Origin: Bifidobacterium breve
Lineage (GTDB): Bacteria > Actinomycetota > Thermoleophilia > Miltoncostaeales > Miltoncostaeaceae
Assembly (NCBI GenBank): GCA_945873475.1
Contig: CAMCDF010000004.1
Location: forward strand, 1-33,221
Direction of reading: 5' to 3'
Length of the DNA: 33,221 bases
Position 1 is the stretch's first letter, and each line of letters starts with the position of its first letter. A program made the translations under genes and the position numbers. Under the pieces are notes generated by a model. The model saw nothing but the letters and a program-made list of their open reading frames with translations, ran no database searches and was not told where the DNA came from. Below, piece after piece: positions 1 through 7,007 of this stretch.

Positions 1-257
1 GGGTGGGAGCCGAGGTGCTGGAGATGCGCGCCGCGCCCGATCAGGCCGCCGCACTGGCAGCCGCCGCGAGCCCCCGCAACCTCGTGGAGGGCGACGTGGT
101 GATGGCCTTCGGCGACAGCGCCCACGACATGCGGGTGCGGGCCGATGCCGCGGGCATCGCGTGGGATCTCGTGGCCGAGCGGCGGGCCACCCTCGAGGAC
201 CTGTTCATCGTGCTCACCGGCCACTCCCTGCGGGAGTCGTCAGCCGGCGGCGACTGA
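1..257 (+). CDS. ABC transporter ATP-binding protein, C-terminal end (partial)
   Basis: Only the last 84 or so residues are present; the reading frame is open at the left edge and ends at TGA 255-257. The tail ATLEDLFIVLTGHSLRE resembles the end of ABC-2 type exporter ATPases (DrrA-like, DUF4162 tail), where a segment of the form sLEDvFl.LTGrsLr follows the nucleotide-binding domain. No Walker or signature motif lies inside the window, so the family call rests on this tail alone. Such ATPases energise export of drugs, lipids or polysaccharides with a separate permease, which would lie outside the window. Its stop directly abuts the stop of the convergent tatC (TGACTA, 255-260). Confidence 0.68.
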   Translation, partial: VGAEVLEMRAAPDQAAALAAAASPRNLVEGDVVMAFGDSAHDMRVRADAAGIAWDLVAERRATLEDLFIVLTGHSLRESSAGGD

Positions 258-1055
258 CTACGCGGACGTCTCCGTGACCTCCGCTGAGGTGGTCTGCGAG
301 GCCCATGGCGCCGGGCGCCCGAACACCGACGCCAGCCAGATACCGACCGCGTACAGGATGATCTGCGGCACCATCAGCAGCAGCATGCTGGCCGGGTCCC
401 CGCCCGGGAGAACGGCCGCGATGGCCGCGATCACCACGATGGCGATGCGCCAGCCCCGACGGAACTGAGAGGCCGTCACGAGCCCCAGGCGCGCGAGCAC
501 GAGCATCGCGATGGGCACCTCGAACACCAGGCCGCCGGCGAGCATCAGCGTGAGGGCGAACGAGAAGTACTCGTTCGCGCGCAGCGCCACCTCGAAGTCG
601 TTGCCCGCGAAGCCAAGCAGCCACTGCAACGCCACCGGCAGCACCAGGAAGTACACGAAGAAGACGCCGCCGATGAACAGCGCCGATACCCCGCTCACGA
701 CCGCCAGCATCTTCCTGCGGGTCTGGTCTCCGATTGCCGGGACCACGTACGCGTAGAGCTGGTACAGCAGCACCGGCAGGGTCACCAGCACCGACGCCCC
801 GAAGACCACCTTCAGGATCACCAGGAAGGGTTCGGTGGGCGACAGCGCCAGCAGGCTGCGGTATTCGGGCGACAGGGGCTCCAGCAGCACGTCGAGCAGC
901 CACTCGTTGAACACGTAGAGCACGGCGAATGCCACTGCCAGCGTGATCACCGCGATGAAGAGCCGCTTGCGCAGCTCGGTGAGGTGCTCGACGACGCTCA
1001 GCTTGTCGTCGGGGTCGACGCGGCCGACGCCGATGCGCCCGAACAGGCGGCCCAT
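258..1055 (-). CDS. tatC: Sec-independent protein translocase TatC
   Basis: A 265-residue polytopic membrane protein that acts as the twin-arginine signal receptor of the Tat export system. The N-terminus has the family pattern (LSVVEHLTELRKRLF near residues 20-34), followed by about six hydrophobic segments, including AVLYVFNEWLLDVLLEPL and the LPVLLYQLYAYVVPAI region. Length is normal for TatC. It lies three bases downstream of tatA on the same strand, so the two form a tatAC operon. The ATG start fits the family N-terminus. A charged, alanine- and threonine-rich cytoplasmic tail ends the protein. Confidence 0.95.
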   Translation of the reverse strand: MGRLFGRIGVGRVDPDDKLSVVEHLTELRKRLFIAVITLAVAFAVLYVFNEWLLDVLLEPLSPEYRSLLALSPTEPFLVILKVVFGASVLVTLPVLLYQLYAYVVPAIGDQTRRKMLAVVSGVSALFIGGVFFVYFLVLPVALQWLLGFAGNDFEVALRANEYFSFALTLMLAGGLVFEVPIAMLVLARLGLVTASQFRRGWRIAIVVIAAIAAVLPGGDPASMLLLMVPQIILYAVGIWLASVFGRPAPWASQTTSAEVTETSA

Positions 1056-1058
1056 GCG

Positions 1059-1364
1059 CTACCCCGTCGCGGGCGGGCGTTCCGTGGGCGGTGCGTCACC
1101 GCTGACCACGATGCCCTCCAGCACGTCCGGCGCGGTGGTGGGCTGCTCGGGCGTGCCGGCCGTCGCGGTGGTCACCGGTGCGGCCTGGGCGGCCGGCGTG
1201 GGAGCCGGAGCGGGGTCGTCGTGCCGGTCGCCGCTGAGGGTGTCCTTGAAGTCGCGGATGCCCTTGCCCACCGCGCGACTGAACTCCGGCAGCTTCGTGG
1301 GGCCGAGCACCAGCACGGCGATCACGAGGACGATGATGATCTGGATTGGGGAGATATCGAACAT
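1059..1364 (-). CDS. tatA: Twin-arginine translocase subunit TatA/TatB family
   Basis: A 101-residue protein with one N-terminal membrane helix (residues 1-21, IIIVLVIAVLVLGPTKLPEF), a hinge LGPTKLPE, a short amphipathic helix (FSRAVGKGIRDFKDTLSG) and a disordered Pro/Ala/Thr-rich tail. This is the architecture of TatA/TatB pore-forming subunits, which oligomerise with TatC to export folded proteins. The TatA versus TatB assignment is not certain; the short length and the pairing with tatC favour TatA. It is the first gene of the tatA-tatC operon and starts 71 bases from the divergent chorismate mutase-like gene. Confidence 0.87.
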   Translation of the reverse strand: MFDISPIQIIIVLVIAVLVLGPTKLPEFSRAVGKGIRDFKDTLSGDRHDDPAPAPTPAAQAAPVTTATAGTPEQPTTAPDVLEGIVVSGDAPPTERPPATG

Positions 1365-1374
1365 CGGTCTGCGA

Positions 1375-1380
1375 AGGCTA
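1375..1380 (-). promoter_or_regulatory. Putative -10 box for tatA (TAGCCT)
   Basis: TAGCCT on the minus strand ends ten bases before the tatA ATG. It fits the TANNNT plus short-spacer arrangement seen at other transcription-unit heads in this window, which predicts a very short or absent mRNA leader. No -35 consensus was recognised. Confidence 0.38.
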
Positions 1381-1422
1381 GACCCCGCGGACGTTCGCGG
1401 CCAGCGGCCGCGCCCCCTGGGA

Positions 1423-1428
1423 TAGGGT
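1423..1428 (+). promoter_or_regulatory. Putative -10 box for the chorismate mutase-like gene (TAGGGT)
   Basis: TAGGGT lies seven bases before the ATG at 1436, the spacing expected if transcription starts at the start codon (leaderless mRNA). No Shine-Dalgarno sequence precedes the gene. Confidence 0.5.
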
Positions 1429-1435
1429 TTCCCTC

Positions 1436-1726
1436 ATGCCGAATGACCCCGTTTCGTCCACCGAGGACGTCGTGATCCGCCAGATGCGCGACCAGATCAT
1501 CGACAACGACCTCAAGCTGATCCAGGCCATCAACCAGCGCCTCACCCTGGTCGCGCGCCTGCGCGGCTACAAGCAGGAGCGCGACCTGGAGTTCGTCGAC
1601 CCCTCCCGCGAGGAGTGGATGCACCGCTACCTGCGCGGGGCGAACAAGGGGCCGCTGTCAGATGACGGGCTCACCGAGATCTACGGGCACGTGCTCGAGC
1701 TGACCAAGCGCGAGACCGCCGACTGA
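1436..1726 (+). CDS. Chorismate mutase-like protein (AroQ fold)
   Basis: A 96-residue, all-helical small protein resembling AroQ-class chorismate mutases, which convert chorismate to prephenate for Phe/Tyr synthesis. Residues that appear to match the E. coli active-site set are R18 (MRDQII), R35, K46 (RLRGYKQER) and D55/R58/E59 (VDPSREEW). The C-terminal glutamine of the E. coli enzyme is not evident; the end reads VLELTKRETAD. A regulatory or non-catalytic role is therefore possible. No aromatic-pathway gene is adjacent. It is a single-gene unit, divergent from tatA and convergent with the DUF151 gene, with four bases between the two stops. The ATG start fits the preceding TAGGGT box. Confidence 0.72.
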   Translation: MPNDPVSSTEDVVIRQMRDQIIDNDLKLIQAINQRLTLVARLRGYKQERDLEFVDPSREEWMHRYLRGANKGPLSDDGLTEIYGHVLELTKRETAD

Positions 1727-1730
1727 CCCA

Positions 1731-2213
1731 CTAGTCGGCGAAGTCCTCCGGGGTCACCTGGTCGAGGAACTCCTTGAACTTCTCGACCATGTCCTCGTCG
1801 TCCTCGGGCTCGTGCTCGAACTCGATGGCGTTCTCATCCAGCAGGTCGTCCGCCGCGAAGATGGGGGCGCCGGTGCGCACGGCCACGGCGATCGCGTCGC
1901 TGGGGCGGGCGTCGACCTCCACATCCGGGCCCGGGGTGCTGAGCTGGATCAGCGCATAGAAGGTGTTGTCGCGCATCTCGGTGACCGTCACCTTCGACAC
2001 CTCGGCCTGCAGGCCGTCGATCATCTCGGTGATGAGGTCGTGGGTCATCGGGCGGGGCGACTCCGTGCCCTGCAGCTTCATCAGGATCGCCGCGGCTTCC
2101 GCGTGCCCGATCCAGATGGGCAGGAACCGGTTGCCGTCGACGGTCTTGAGCAGCACGATGGGCTGCTTCCCGACCATGTCGAAGCTGACGCCGTAGATGA
2201 CCATCTCCTGCAT
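1731..2213 (-). CDS. Bifunctional nuclease-family (DUF151) protein
   Basis: A 160-residue acidic protein of the DUF151/bifunctional nuclease family, whose plant members show dual DNase/RNase activity and whose bacterial members are mostly uncharacterised. Family features are the opening MVIYGVSFDMVGKQPIVLL, the RFLPIWIGHAEAAAI segment, the THDL(I/L) segment and the ARPSDAIAVAVRTGAPIF segment near residues 100-120. A highly acidic C-terminus (EFEHEPEDDEDMVEKF) follows. The ATG at 2213 sits six bases from a TATGAT box; a second in-frame ATG lies three codons downstream. It is divergent from tRNA-Ile. Precise substrate unknown. Confidence 0.86.
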   Translation of the reverse strand: MQEMVIYGVSFDMVGKQPIVLLKTVDGNRFLPIWIGHAEAAAILMKLQGTESPRPMTHDLITEMIDGLQAEVSKVTVTEMRDNTFYALIQLSTPGPDVEVDARPSDAIAVAVRTGAPIFAADDLLDENAIEFEHEPEDDEDMVEKFKEFLDQVTPEDFAD

Positions 2214-2219
2214 GCCCCG

Positions 2220-2225
2220 ATCATA
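2220..2225 (-). promoter_or_regulatory. Putative -10 box for the DUF151 gene (TATGAT)
   Basis: TATGAT, close to the sigma-70 consensus, lies on the minus strand six bases before the ATG at 2213, suggesting leaderless transcription. It shares a 55-base divergent intergenic region with the tRNA-Ile promoter. Confidence 0.52.
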
Positions 2226-2252
2226 GACACGGTCGTGGGGCCACTCCGGTGC

Positions 2253-2258
2253 TATGGT
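2253..2258 (+). promoter_or_regulatory. Putative -10 box for tRNA-Ile (TATGGT)
   Basis: TATGGT ends ten bases before the first base of the mature tRNA, consistent with a short 5-prime leader removed by RNase P. No clear -35 element was recognised. Confidence 0.42.
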
Positions 2259-2268
2259 CCCGCGCCGC

Positions 2269-2342
2269 GGGCGATTAGCTCAGGTGGTTAGAGCGCATCC
2301 CTGATAAGGATGAGGTCCCAGGTTCGAGTCCTGGATCGCCCA
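2269..2342 (+). tRNA. tRNA-Ile, anticodon GAU
   Basis: The cloverleaf can be drawn by hand: acceptor stem 2269-2275 (GGGCGAT) with 2335-2341 (ATCGCCC) and discriminator A2342; D-arm GCTC/GAGC; anticodon stem 2296-2300/2308-2312 (CATCC/GGATG) with loop CTGATAA and anticodon GAT at 2303-2305; T-arm 2318-2334 with loop TTCGAGT. The 3-prime CCA is not encoded. It reads isoleucine AUC/AUU codons. The next protein gene starts 17 bases after its end. Confidence 0.97.
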
Positions 2343-2359
2343 TCAGCCATCCCGCCGAG

Positions 2360-4123
2360 GTGGCGGCTCCCGGAGTTGGCTCCATCCGCACACTGAACCC
2401 CCGCTGGATCACCCTGCTGCTCATCGTGGCAGCCACAGCGGCGGCCACGGTGGTCACGTTCCGCATCACCATCACGCCGCTGGATGCCTCGCCGGTATTC
2501 CTCGTGTCGGCGGTGGGCATGGTGCTGCTGGCCCGCTTCGGGCGCCGGGCATGGCCGGCGTTCGCACTGGGAGACGTGATCGGTGAGTGGCTGGGCACCT
2601 CGCGACCGGCGCCGCTGATACTCGTGGTCGTCATCACGCACGTTCTCGTCGCCCTGGCCGGCGCCACCTGGATGGTCGACCACGACGCCTGGCCCGGCGA
2701 CCTGCGGACCTCCGTGCGCTACGTGGTGGGCGCAAGCGCACTGGCCATCGTCCAGGGCCTCGTGTTCGTCGCCATCTCGTACGGCCTCGACCCGCCGGCC
2801 GCAGGGGCAAGCCTGCGCAACGAGTTGCTGTGGGTGACCGTCGGGGTCCTCGTGGGGTTCCTGGTGGGCGGAACGTTCCTCGCCGCATGGCTTCGCGCCG
2901 AACGCGGCAGCAAGGGCGCGCTTCGGCCCGCATTCGGGCTGATCGCCATCACGGGTGCCGCCGCAGGCGGCCTGGCGGGGCCGATCAGCGTGATGGTCCC
3001 CCTGGCGCTCATGGGCACCCTGCTGCTCACCTCGCGCGCCGGGAGGCGCTGGGGCGGGGCTGCCCTGATCATCGTCGCTGCATGCGCCTTCGTGGGCGCC
3101 GAACGCGGAATGGCGCCGATGGGCGGGACGGGAACCACAGGGGCGCTGGCCAACGTGATGGTGACCCTCGCGCTGATGGGAGGGTTCGTCGCACTGCTGG
3201 GCGGCTATCGCCGCACGGGGCAGGCGGCCTCGCACCCGGTGGCCACCGTCGCCCTGGTGTTCGCCGGGATCATGCTGGTGGCCGGCATCTCAGGGGTGGG
3301 CGCCAGCGCCATCGTGGTGACGGACAACGCGCCGCTCGTCGTGGCCGGGATGTTCACAGCGGTTTCCGCGATAGGACTGGCCATCCTGCGCTCCGCGCGG
3401 CCCGTCGACCGGCCGCTGCACCGGCGTGGCGTGATGCTGGCGTCGTGCGCGGGGGTGCTCTATGCACTCAACCTCGCGCTGTACTTCGGTGCCGAGCCCC
3501 TCATCGGGCCCGGGGCCGCAACCGCATTGGCCATGATCAGCCCCCTTCCGGTGGTCATCCTGTCGGTCATCTTCCTGCGGCTGCGCACGTCGTGGGGGGT
3601 GGTGGCCGGTATCGCCATCATCGTCGGCGGCGCGCTGGTGGCGGCGATGGGGTCGTTGTCGAACCCCTGGGGCATTGCACTCGCCGTGTTGTCGGCCGTG
3701 GCATTCGCCGGGTCGGTCATCGTCACGCGCAAGGCCCTTGGGCAGGGCGGCATCATCGAGATCGCGCTGGTCTCCACCGCATCGGCGGCAATCGTGTCGC
3801 TGGTGGCCGGGGTCATCGTCTCGGGCCCCGGAGCACTGCTGCTGCCCGCAGACCAGATTCGCGCAATCGCCCTCGCCGCGCTGGGAGCGCAGCTGGTGCC
3901 GATACTCGGTCGCACCTGGGCGCTCGAGCACATGGGGGCCGATCTGGTGGGCGCCGAGGGCGTGCTCGGCCCGGCATCGACCGGCCTGCTGGCGTTCTGG
4001 TTGCTCACGCCGCCCGATGCCGCCACCCAGTGGATAGGACTTCTCGTCATCGCCGCCGGCGCGGTGCTGGCGGCCCTCGCCGGCGGGCGCGTTACCCGGC
4101 CCCCCGGACCAGCCGACCCCTAG
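2360..4123 (+). CDS. Fusion membrane protein: MASE1-like sensor domain plus EamA/DMT transporter-like domain
   Basis: A 587-residue, very hydrophobic protein with many membrane helices. Residues about 15-285 look like a MASE1 membrane sensory domain (for example VFLVSAVGMVLLARFGRRAW and the following LGDVIGEWLG). Residues about 290-575 look like an EamA/drug-metabolite transporter with two five-helix repeats (first ending LRTSWGVVAGIAIIVGGALV, second beginning NPWGIALAVLSAVAFAGSVI). MASE1 is normally joined to histidine kinases or diguanylate cyclases, so this pairing is unusual. The GTG start is chosen because the first membrane helix begins about 16 residues later and no other start lies between; it has no Shine-Dalgarno and follows the tRNA by 17 bases. 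Substrate unknown. Its stop shares the tetranucleotide CTAG (4120-4123) with the stop of parB. Confidence 0.76.
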   Translation: MAAPGVGSIRTLNPRWITLLLIVAATAAATVVTFRITITPLDASPVFLVSAVGMVLLARFGRRAWPAFALGDVIGEWLGTSRPAPLILVVVITHVLVALAGATWMVDHDAWPGDLRTSVRYVVGASALAIVQGLVFVAISYGLDPPAAGASLRNELLWVTVGVLVGFLVGGTFLAAWLRAERGSKGALRPAFGLIAITGAAAGGLAGPISVMVPLALMGTLLLTSRAGRRWGGAALIIVAACAFVGAERGMAPMGGTGTTGALANVMVTLALMGGFVALLGGYRRTGQAASHPVATVALVFAGIMLVAGISGVGASAIVVTDNAPLVVAGMFTAVSAIGLAILRSARPVDRPLHRRGVMLASCAGVLYALNLALYFGAEPLIGPGAATALAMISPLPVVILSVIFLRLRTSWGVVAGIAIIVGGALVAAMGSLSNPWGIALAVLSAVAFAGSVIVTRKALGQGGIIEIALVSTASAAIVSLVAGVIVSGPGALLLPADQIRAIALAALGAQLVPILGRTWALEHMGADLVGAEGVLGPASTGLLAFWLLTPPDAATQWIGLLVIAAGAVLAALAGGRVTRPPGPADP

Positions 4124-5064
4124 GCGGTACCGGGCGCCCGGGGCGGATCGAGGCGATCAATGGCCGCCGCAACGGCGGCCTCGTCGGCGAACACGAGCTC
4201 CACGATGACCCTGCCCTTCGCCGCGGAGCGCACGCGCACCGGGGCGTCGAAGACACCGGCGAAGGCGTCGATCGCCTCGTCCGTGATGCCCGGCGCGGGG
4301 CGCCCGGCGCGTGCGGCGCGCGATGGCTCATCGGTGTTCGCCCGGGCGAGGTCCTCGGTGGCCCTTACGGAAAGTCCCTGCTCAGAAGCAGCTTTTGCCA
4401 CGGCGCGGCGTCGCTTGGCCCCGTCGGCCATGAGGATCGCCCGCCCATGCCCCTCGGTGAGGGTGCCCACCACGAGCATCTCCTGCACGTCGTCGGGCAG
4501 CTCGAGCAGGCGGATGAGGTTGGCCACCGACGACCGGCTGCGGCCCACGCTGCGGGCCACGTCGGCCTGCGTCTGCCCGAAGTCCTCCACCAGGGCGGCC
4601 AGGGCCTGGGCGGTCTCCACGGGGTCCAGGTCCTGGCGCACCAGGTTCTCGACCAGGCCCACCTCGAGGCGCTCGCGCTCGTCGGCATCGCGCACGACCG
4701 CGGGGAGCTCGGCGAGCCCGGCGATCTGCGCGGCGCGCCACCTGCGCTCACCGGCGATCAGCTCGTAGTCACCCCCGCCGAGATCGCGCACCACCACCGG
4801 CTGGATCAAACCGGTTGACGCGATCGACTCGGCCAGCGCGGCAAGGGCCTCGTCGTCGATGCGCCGCCGCGGCTGGGCGGTGTTGGGACGAATGCGCTGT
4901 ACCGGCAGCACCAGCAGGCGCTCGCCGGTGGCAGTGGCGGCGGGCGGGCCGGGCGAGGGGGCGTCAACCGGGGCGTCAACCGGCGGGGCGACGGCCACGG
5001 GTGCATCACCCAGCAGCGTGGACAGGCCCCGCCCCAGACGCTTGGACGGCTTCTTCTCAGCCAC
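4120..5064 (-). CDS. parB: Chromosome partitioning protein ParB
   Basis: A 314-residue ParB/Spo0J/Noc-family DNA-binding CTP switch that loads at parS and spreads as a clamp to organise and segregate the origin. Visible features: the basic N-terminus KRLGRGLSTLL, through which family members contact ParA; an Ala/Pro-rich linker (about residues 21-48) with a repeated PVDAPVDAP; the ParB N-domain with GERRWRA (105-111) and the ENLVRQDLDPVE segment; a helix-turn-helix region around QTQADVARSVGRSRSSVANLIRL; and a C-terminal dimerisation domain. Its start overlaps the end of parA by eight bases, so the two are translationally coupled. A perfect parS lies 1.4 kb away at 6509-6524. Confidence 0.96.
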   Translation of the reverse strand: MAEKKPSKRLGRGLSTLLGDAPVAVAPPVDAPVDAPSPGPPAATATGERLLVLPVQRIRPNTAQPRRRIDDEALAALAESIASTGLIQPVVVRDLGGGDYELIAGERRWRAAQIAGLAELPAVVRDADERERLEVGLVENLVRQDLDPVETAQALAALVEDFGQTQADVARSVGRSRSSVANLIRLLELPDDVQEMLVVGTLTEGHGRAILMADGAKRRRAVAKAASEQGLSVRATEDLARANTDEPSRAARAGRPAPGITDEAIDAFAGVFDAPVRVRSAAKGRVIVELVFADEAAVAAAIDRLDPPRAPGTA

Positions 5065-5818
5065 GCTGTGCGACCTCCTTGGCCACCTCGAAATAGGCGT
5101 CCGCCGCCGCGCAGTGCGGGTCGTAGCGGATCACCGGCTCGCCGAACGACGGCGACTCGGTCACGCGCACGTTGCGCGGGATCACCGTCTGGAACACGTC
5201 GCCAGGAAAATGCCTGCGTACCTCGGCAATAACCTCGCCGCTGATGCGCGTGCGGGGGTCGTGCATGGTCATCAGGATGCCGCTCACGCGCAGCGCGGGG
5301 TTCAGGCGGGCCCGCACCTCACCGATGGTCTCCATCAGCCGCGAGAGGCCCTCCAGGGCGTAGTACTCGCACTGCACCGGCACGATCAGCCGGTCGGCAG
5401 CCACCAGGGCGTTGACCGTCACCAGGTCGAGCGAGGGCGGGCAGTCCACGAATACGTACGGATACTCGGCGGCGGCACCCGCCAGGGCCGCCTTCATGAG
5501 GCCCTCGCGGCCTTCGCGATCCACCAGCTCCACAGCGGCGCCCGCGAGATCGGCGCTTGCGGGCACCAGGTCGAGGTTGGGCACCACCGTCGGAATGCGG
5601 GCAGCGGTCACCGATGCACCATCCAGCAGCACATCGGCCATCGTGAGGGCATCCGGACCCGGCCTCTCGCCGGCCAGCACACCGCTGGTGGCGTTGGCCT
5701 GCGGGTCGGCATCCACCAGCAGCACCCTCGTGCCCGCCTCGGCCAGGCACGCGGCGATGTTGATGGTCGAGGTCGTCTTGCCCACCCCGCCCTTCTGATT
5801 CGCGACGGCGTAGATCAT
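5057..5818 (-). CDS. parA: Chromosome partitioning ATPase ParA (Soj)
   Basis: A 253-residue deviant Walker-type ATPase that binds DNA as an ATP dimer and powers movement of ParB-parS complexes. The deviant Walker A KGGVGKTT (residues 9-16) with its extra lysine is seen near the N-terminus, followed by VLLVDADPQAN and the FVDCPPSLDLVT segment (Walker B). No N-terminal helix-turn-helix precedes it, so it is the chromosomal (Soj-like, type Ib) form. The ATG overlaps the end of rsmG by four bases and the gene overlaps parB downstream. Confidence 0.96.
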   Translation of the reverse strand: MIYAVANQKGGVGKTTSTINIAACLAEAGTRVLLVDADPQANATSGVLAGERPGPDALTMADVLLDGASVTAARIPTVVPNLDLVPASADLAGAAVELVDREGREGLMKAALAGAAAEYPYVFVDCPPSLDLVTVNALVAADRLIVPVQCEYYALEGLSRLMETIGEVRARLNPALRVSGILMTMHDPRTRISGEVIAEVRRHFPGDVFQTVIPRNVRVTESPSFGEPVIRYDPHCAAADAYFEVAKEVAQRG

Positions 5819-6516
5819 GCGAGGGGGCGCTTGGCGGCCATTCCCGGCCTGCGGGGGTAACGATCAGGGGTCGGAGCAACCTTGCTCCACAAAGAGAAGT
5901 GCCTGCTCACACCGGGAATCGGTGTGACATCGATGTCAGGGGCCCGCTCCAGGCCCAGCTCCGCGCCGGCCAGCGCGGCAGCGGCCGCATCATCGGCGTC
6001 ACGTCGGCCGCGCCAGGCCACCAGCGTTCCGTCGGGGGCGATAAGCGGGGCGGCGAGCTCCATCACCACGGGCAGGGATCCCAGGGCCCGGGCGGTGACC
6101 ACCGGGTGCTGGTCGCGCTCATCCAGCGCCAGGGTCTCGCTTCGCTCGGCCACGACGCGCACATTAGGGAATCGCACCGCGGCACGGCGCAGCCAGTCGG
6201 CCTTCCGTCCCTCGCTCTCGACGAGCGTGATGGGTACGTGCGGCATCACGGCGGCCAGCGCCAGACCCGGAAAGCCTCCGCCGCTGCCCAGGTCGGCGAT
6301 GCCCTTCGCATCACGGACCTCCGGTAACAGCATGCCGCTCAGCGAGTCGACCACATGAACCGAGATCGCCGTGTCGATGTCGCGCACGGACGAGAGGTTC
6401 TGCGGCTCCTCCAGCATCTCCGCGAGCACTGCGGCCAGTTCATCCGCCGCGGCCGGGTCCACCGGCACGCCCATGTCGGAACAGCGCTGGATGATGGTGC
6501 TGGCGGTGCGTTTCAC
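5815..6516 (-). CDS. rsmG: 16S rRNA (guanine527-N7)-methyltransferase RsmG
   Basis: A 233-residue RsmG/GidB enzyme that makes m7G527 in 16S rRNA from S-adenosylmethionine; loss in other bacteria gives low-level streptomycin resistance. Motif I is IADLGSGGGFPGLALA (residues about 67-82). The HVVDSLSG segment before it and the ITLVESEGRKADWLRRAA segment after it are also typical. The selected GTG start (MKRTAST) lies inside the parS palindrome; a possible in-frame ATG lies at residue 15 (MGVPVDP) but would shorten the first helix. Neither start has a clear Shine-Dalgarno. The C-terminus overlaps the parA start. Confidence 0.94.
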   Translation of the reverse strand: MKRTASTIIQRCSDMGVPVDPAAADELAAVLAEMLEEPQNLSSVRDIDTAISVHVVDSLSGMLLPEVRDAKGIADLGSGGGFPGLALAAVMPHVPITLVESEGRKADWLRRAAVRFPNVRVVAERSETLALDERDQHPVVTARALGSLPVVMELAAPLIAPDGTLVAWRGRRDADDAAAAALAGAELGLERAPDIDVTPIPGVSRHFSLWSKVAPTPDRYPRRPGMAAKRPLA

Positions 6517-6524
6517 GTGAAACG
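6509..6524. other. parS: parS centromere site
   Basis: CGTTTCACGTGAAACG matches the 16-bp parS consensus TGTTTCACGTGAAACA except at the outermost base of each end. The palindrome extends to a perfect 18 bp (6508-6525, GCGTTTCACGTGAAACGC). ParB binds such sites to nucleate partition complexes. It lies 1.4 kb upstream of parAB and about 5 kb from the likely oriC. The central GTG of the minus strand is also the start codon of rsmG. No second copy was seen in the window. Confidence 0.95.
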
Positions 6525-6533
6525 CCGGGGGCC

Positions 6534-7007
6534 CTACTCGGAGACGAGCGGCACGACCACGATGCGGCGCTTGGGGTCTTCGCCCTCGCTGCGGGTCTCC
6601 ACATCGGTTCGGTCGACCAGCGCCATGTGCACCGTGCGGCGATCGAGAGCACTCATGGGGTCGAGCTCGATCTCCTCGCCGTACTCCACGGCCTCATCCG
6701 CGGCCTTGGCGGCCAGACGCGCCAGCAGCTCGGCGCGCTGCGCGCGGTAGCCGGCCGCATCTACCAGGACGCCCCGCCGCTGTCCGCCGGGCTGGCGCCT
6801 CACGGCCTGGGCGGCGAGCACCTGCACCGCGTCCAGCACCTCGCCATCACGCCCGATGAGGGCATCGAGGTCGTCGCCATCAACGCGGGCCACCAGACCA
6901 CCTTCGTCGCCGTCCTCAATGGTGACCGTGGCGGTCAGGCCAAGGCCCTCCACTGCGGCCTCGACGATTTCGAGAAGGGCGTCGCGCCCGGGGTCGTTGT
7001 CGCTCAC
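6534..7007 (-). CDS. khpB: Jag/KhpB-family RNA-binding protein (KH and R3H domains)
   Basis: A 157-residue protein with a KH domain (type II-like, loop LIGRDGEVLDAVQVL at residues 50-64) followed by an R3H domain (RRTVHMALVDRTDVETRS and the final RRIVVVPLVSE). The N-terminal Jag domain of the Firmicute protein is absent, as in many actinobacterial homologues. Jag/KhpB/EloR proteins bind RNA and affect cell elongation and division in streptococci; the role here is inferred. The start overlaps the yidC stop by four bases (7004-7007), and the rsmG start lies 17 bases downstream of its stop. Thus it sits in the classic rnpA-yidD-yidC-jag-rsmG string. Confidence 0.9.
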   Translation of the reverse strand: MSDNDPGRDALLEIVEAAVEGLGLTATVTIEDGDEGGLVARVDGDDLDALIGRDGEVLDAVQVLAAQAVRRQPGGQRRGVLVDAAGYRAQRAELLARLAAKAADEAVEYGEEIELDPMSALDRRTVHMALVDRTDVETRSEGEDPKRRIVVVPLVSE

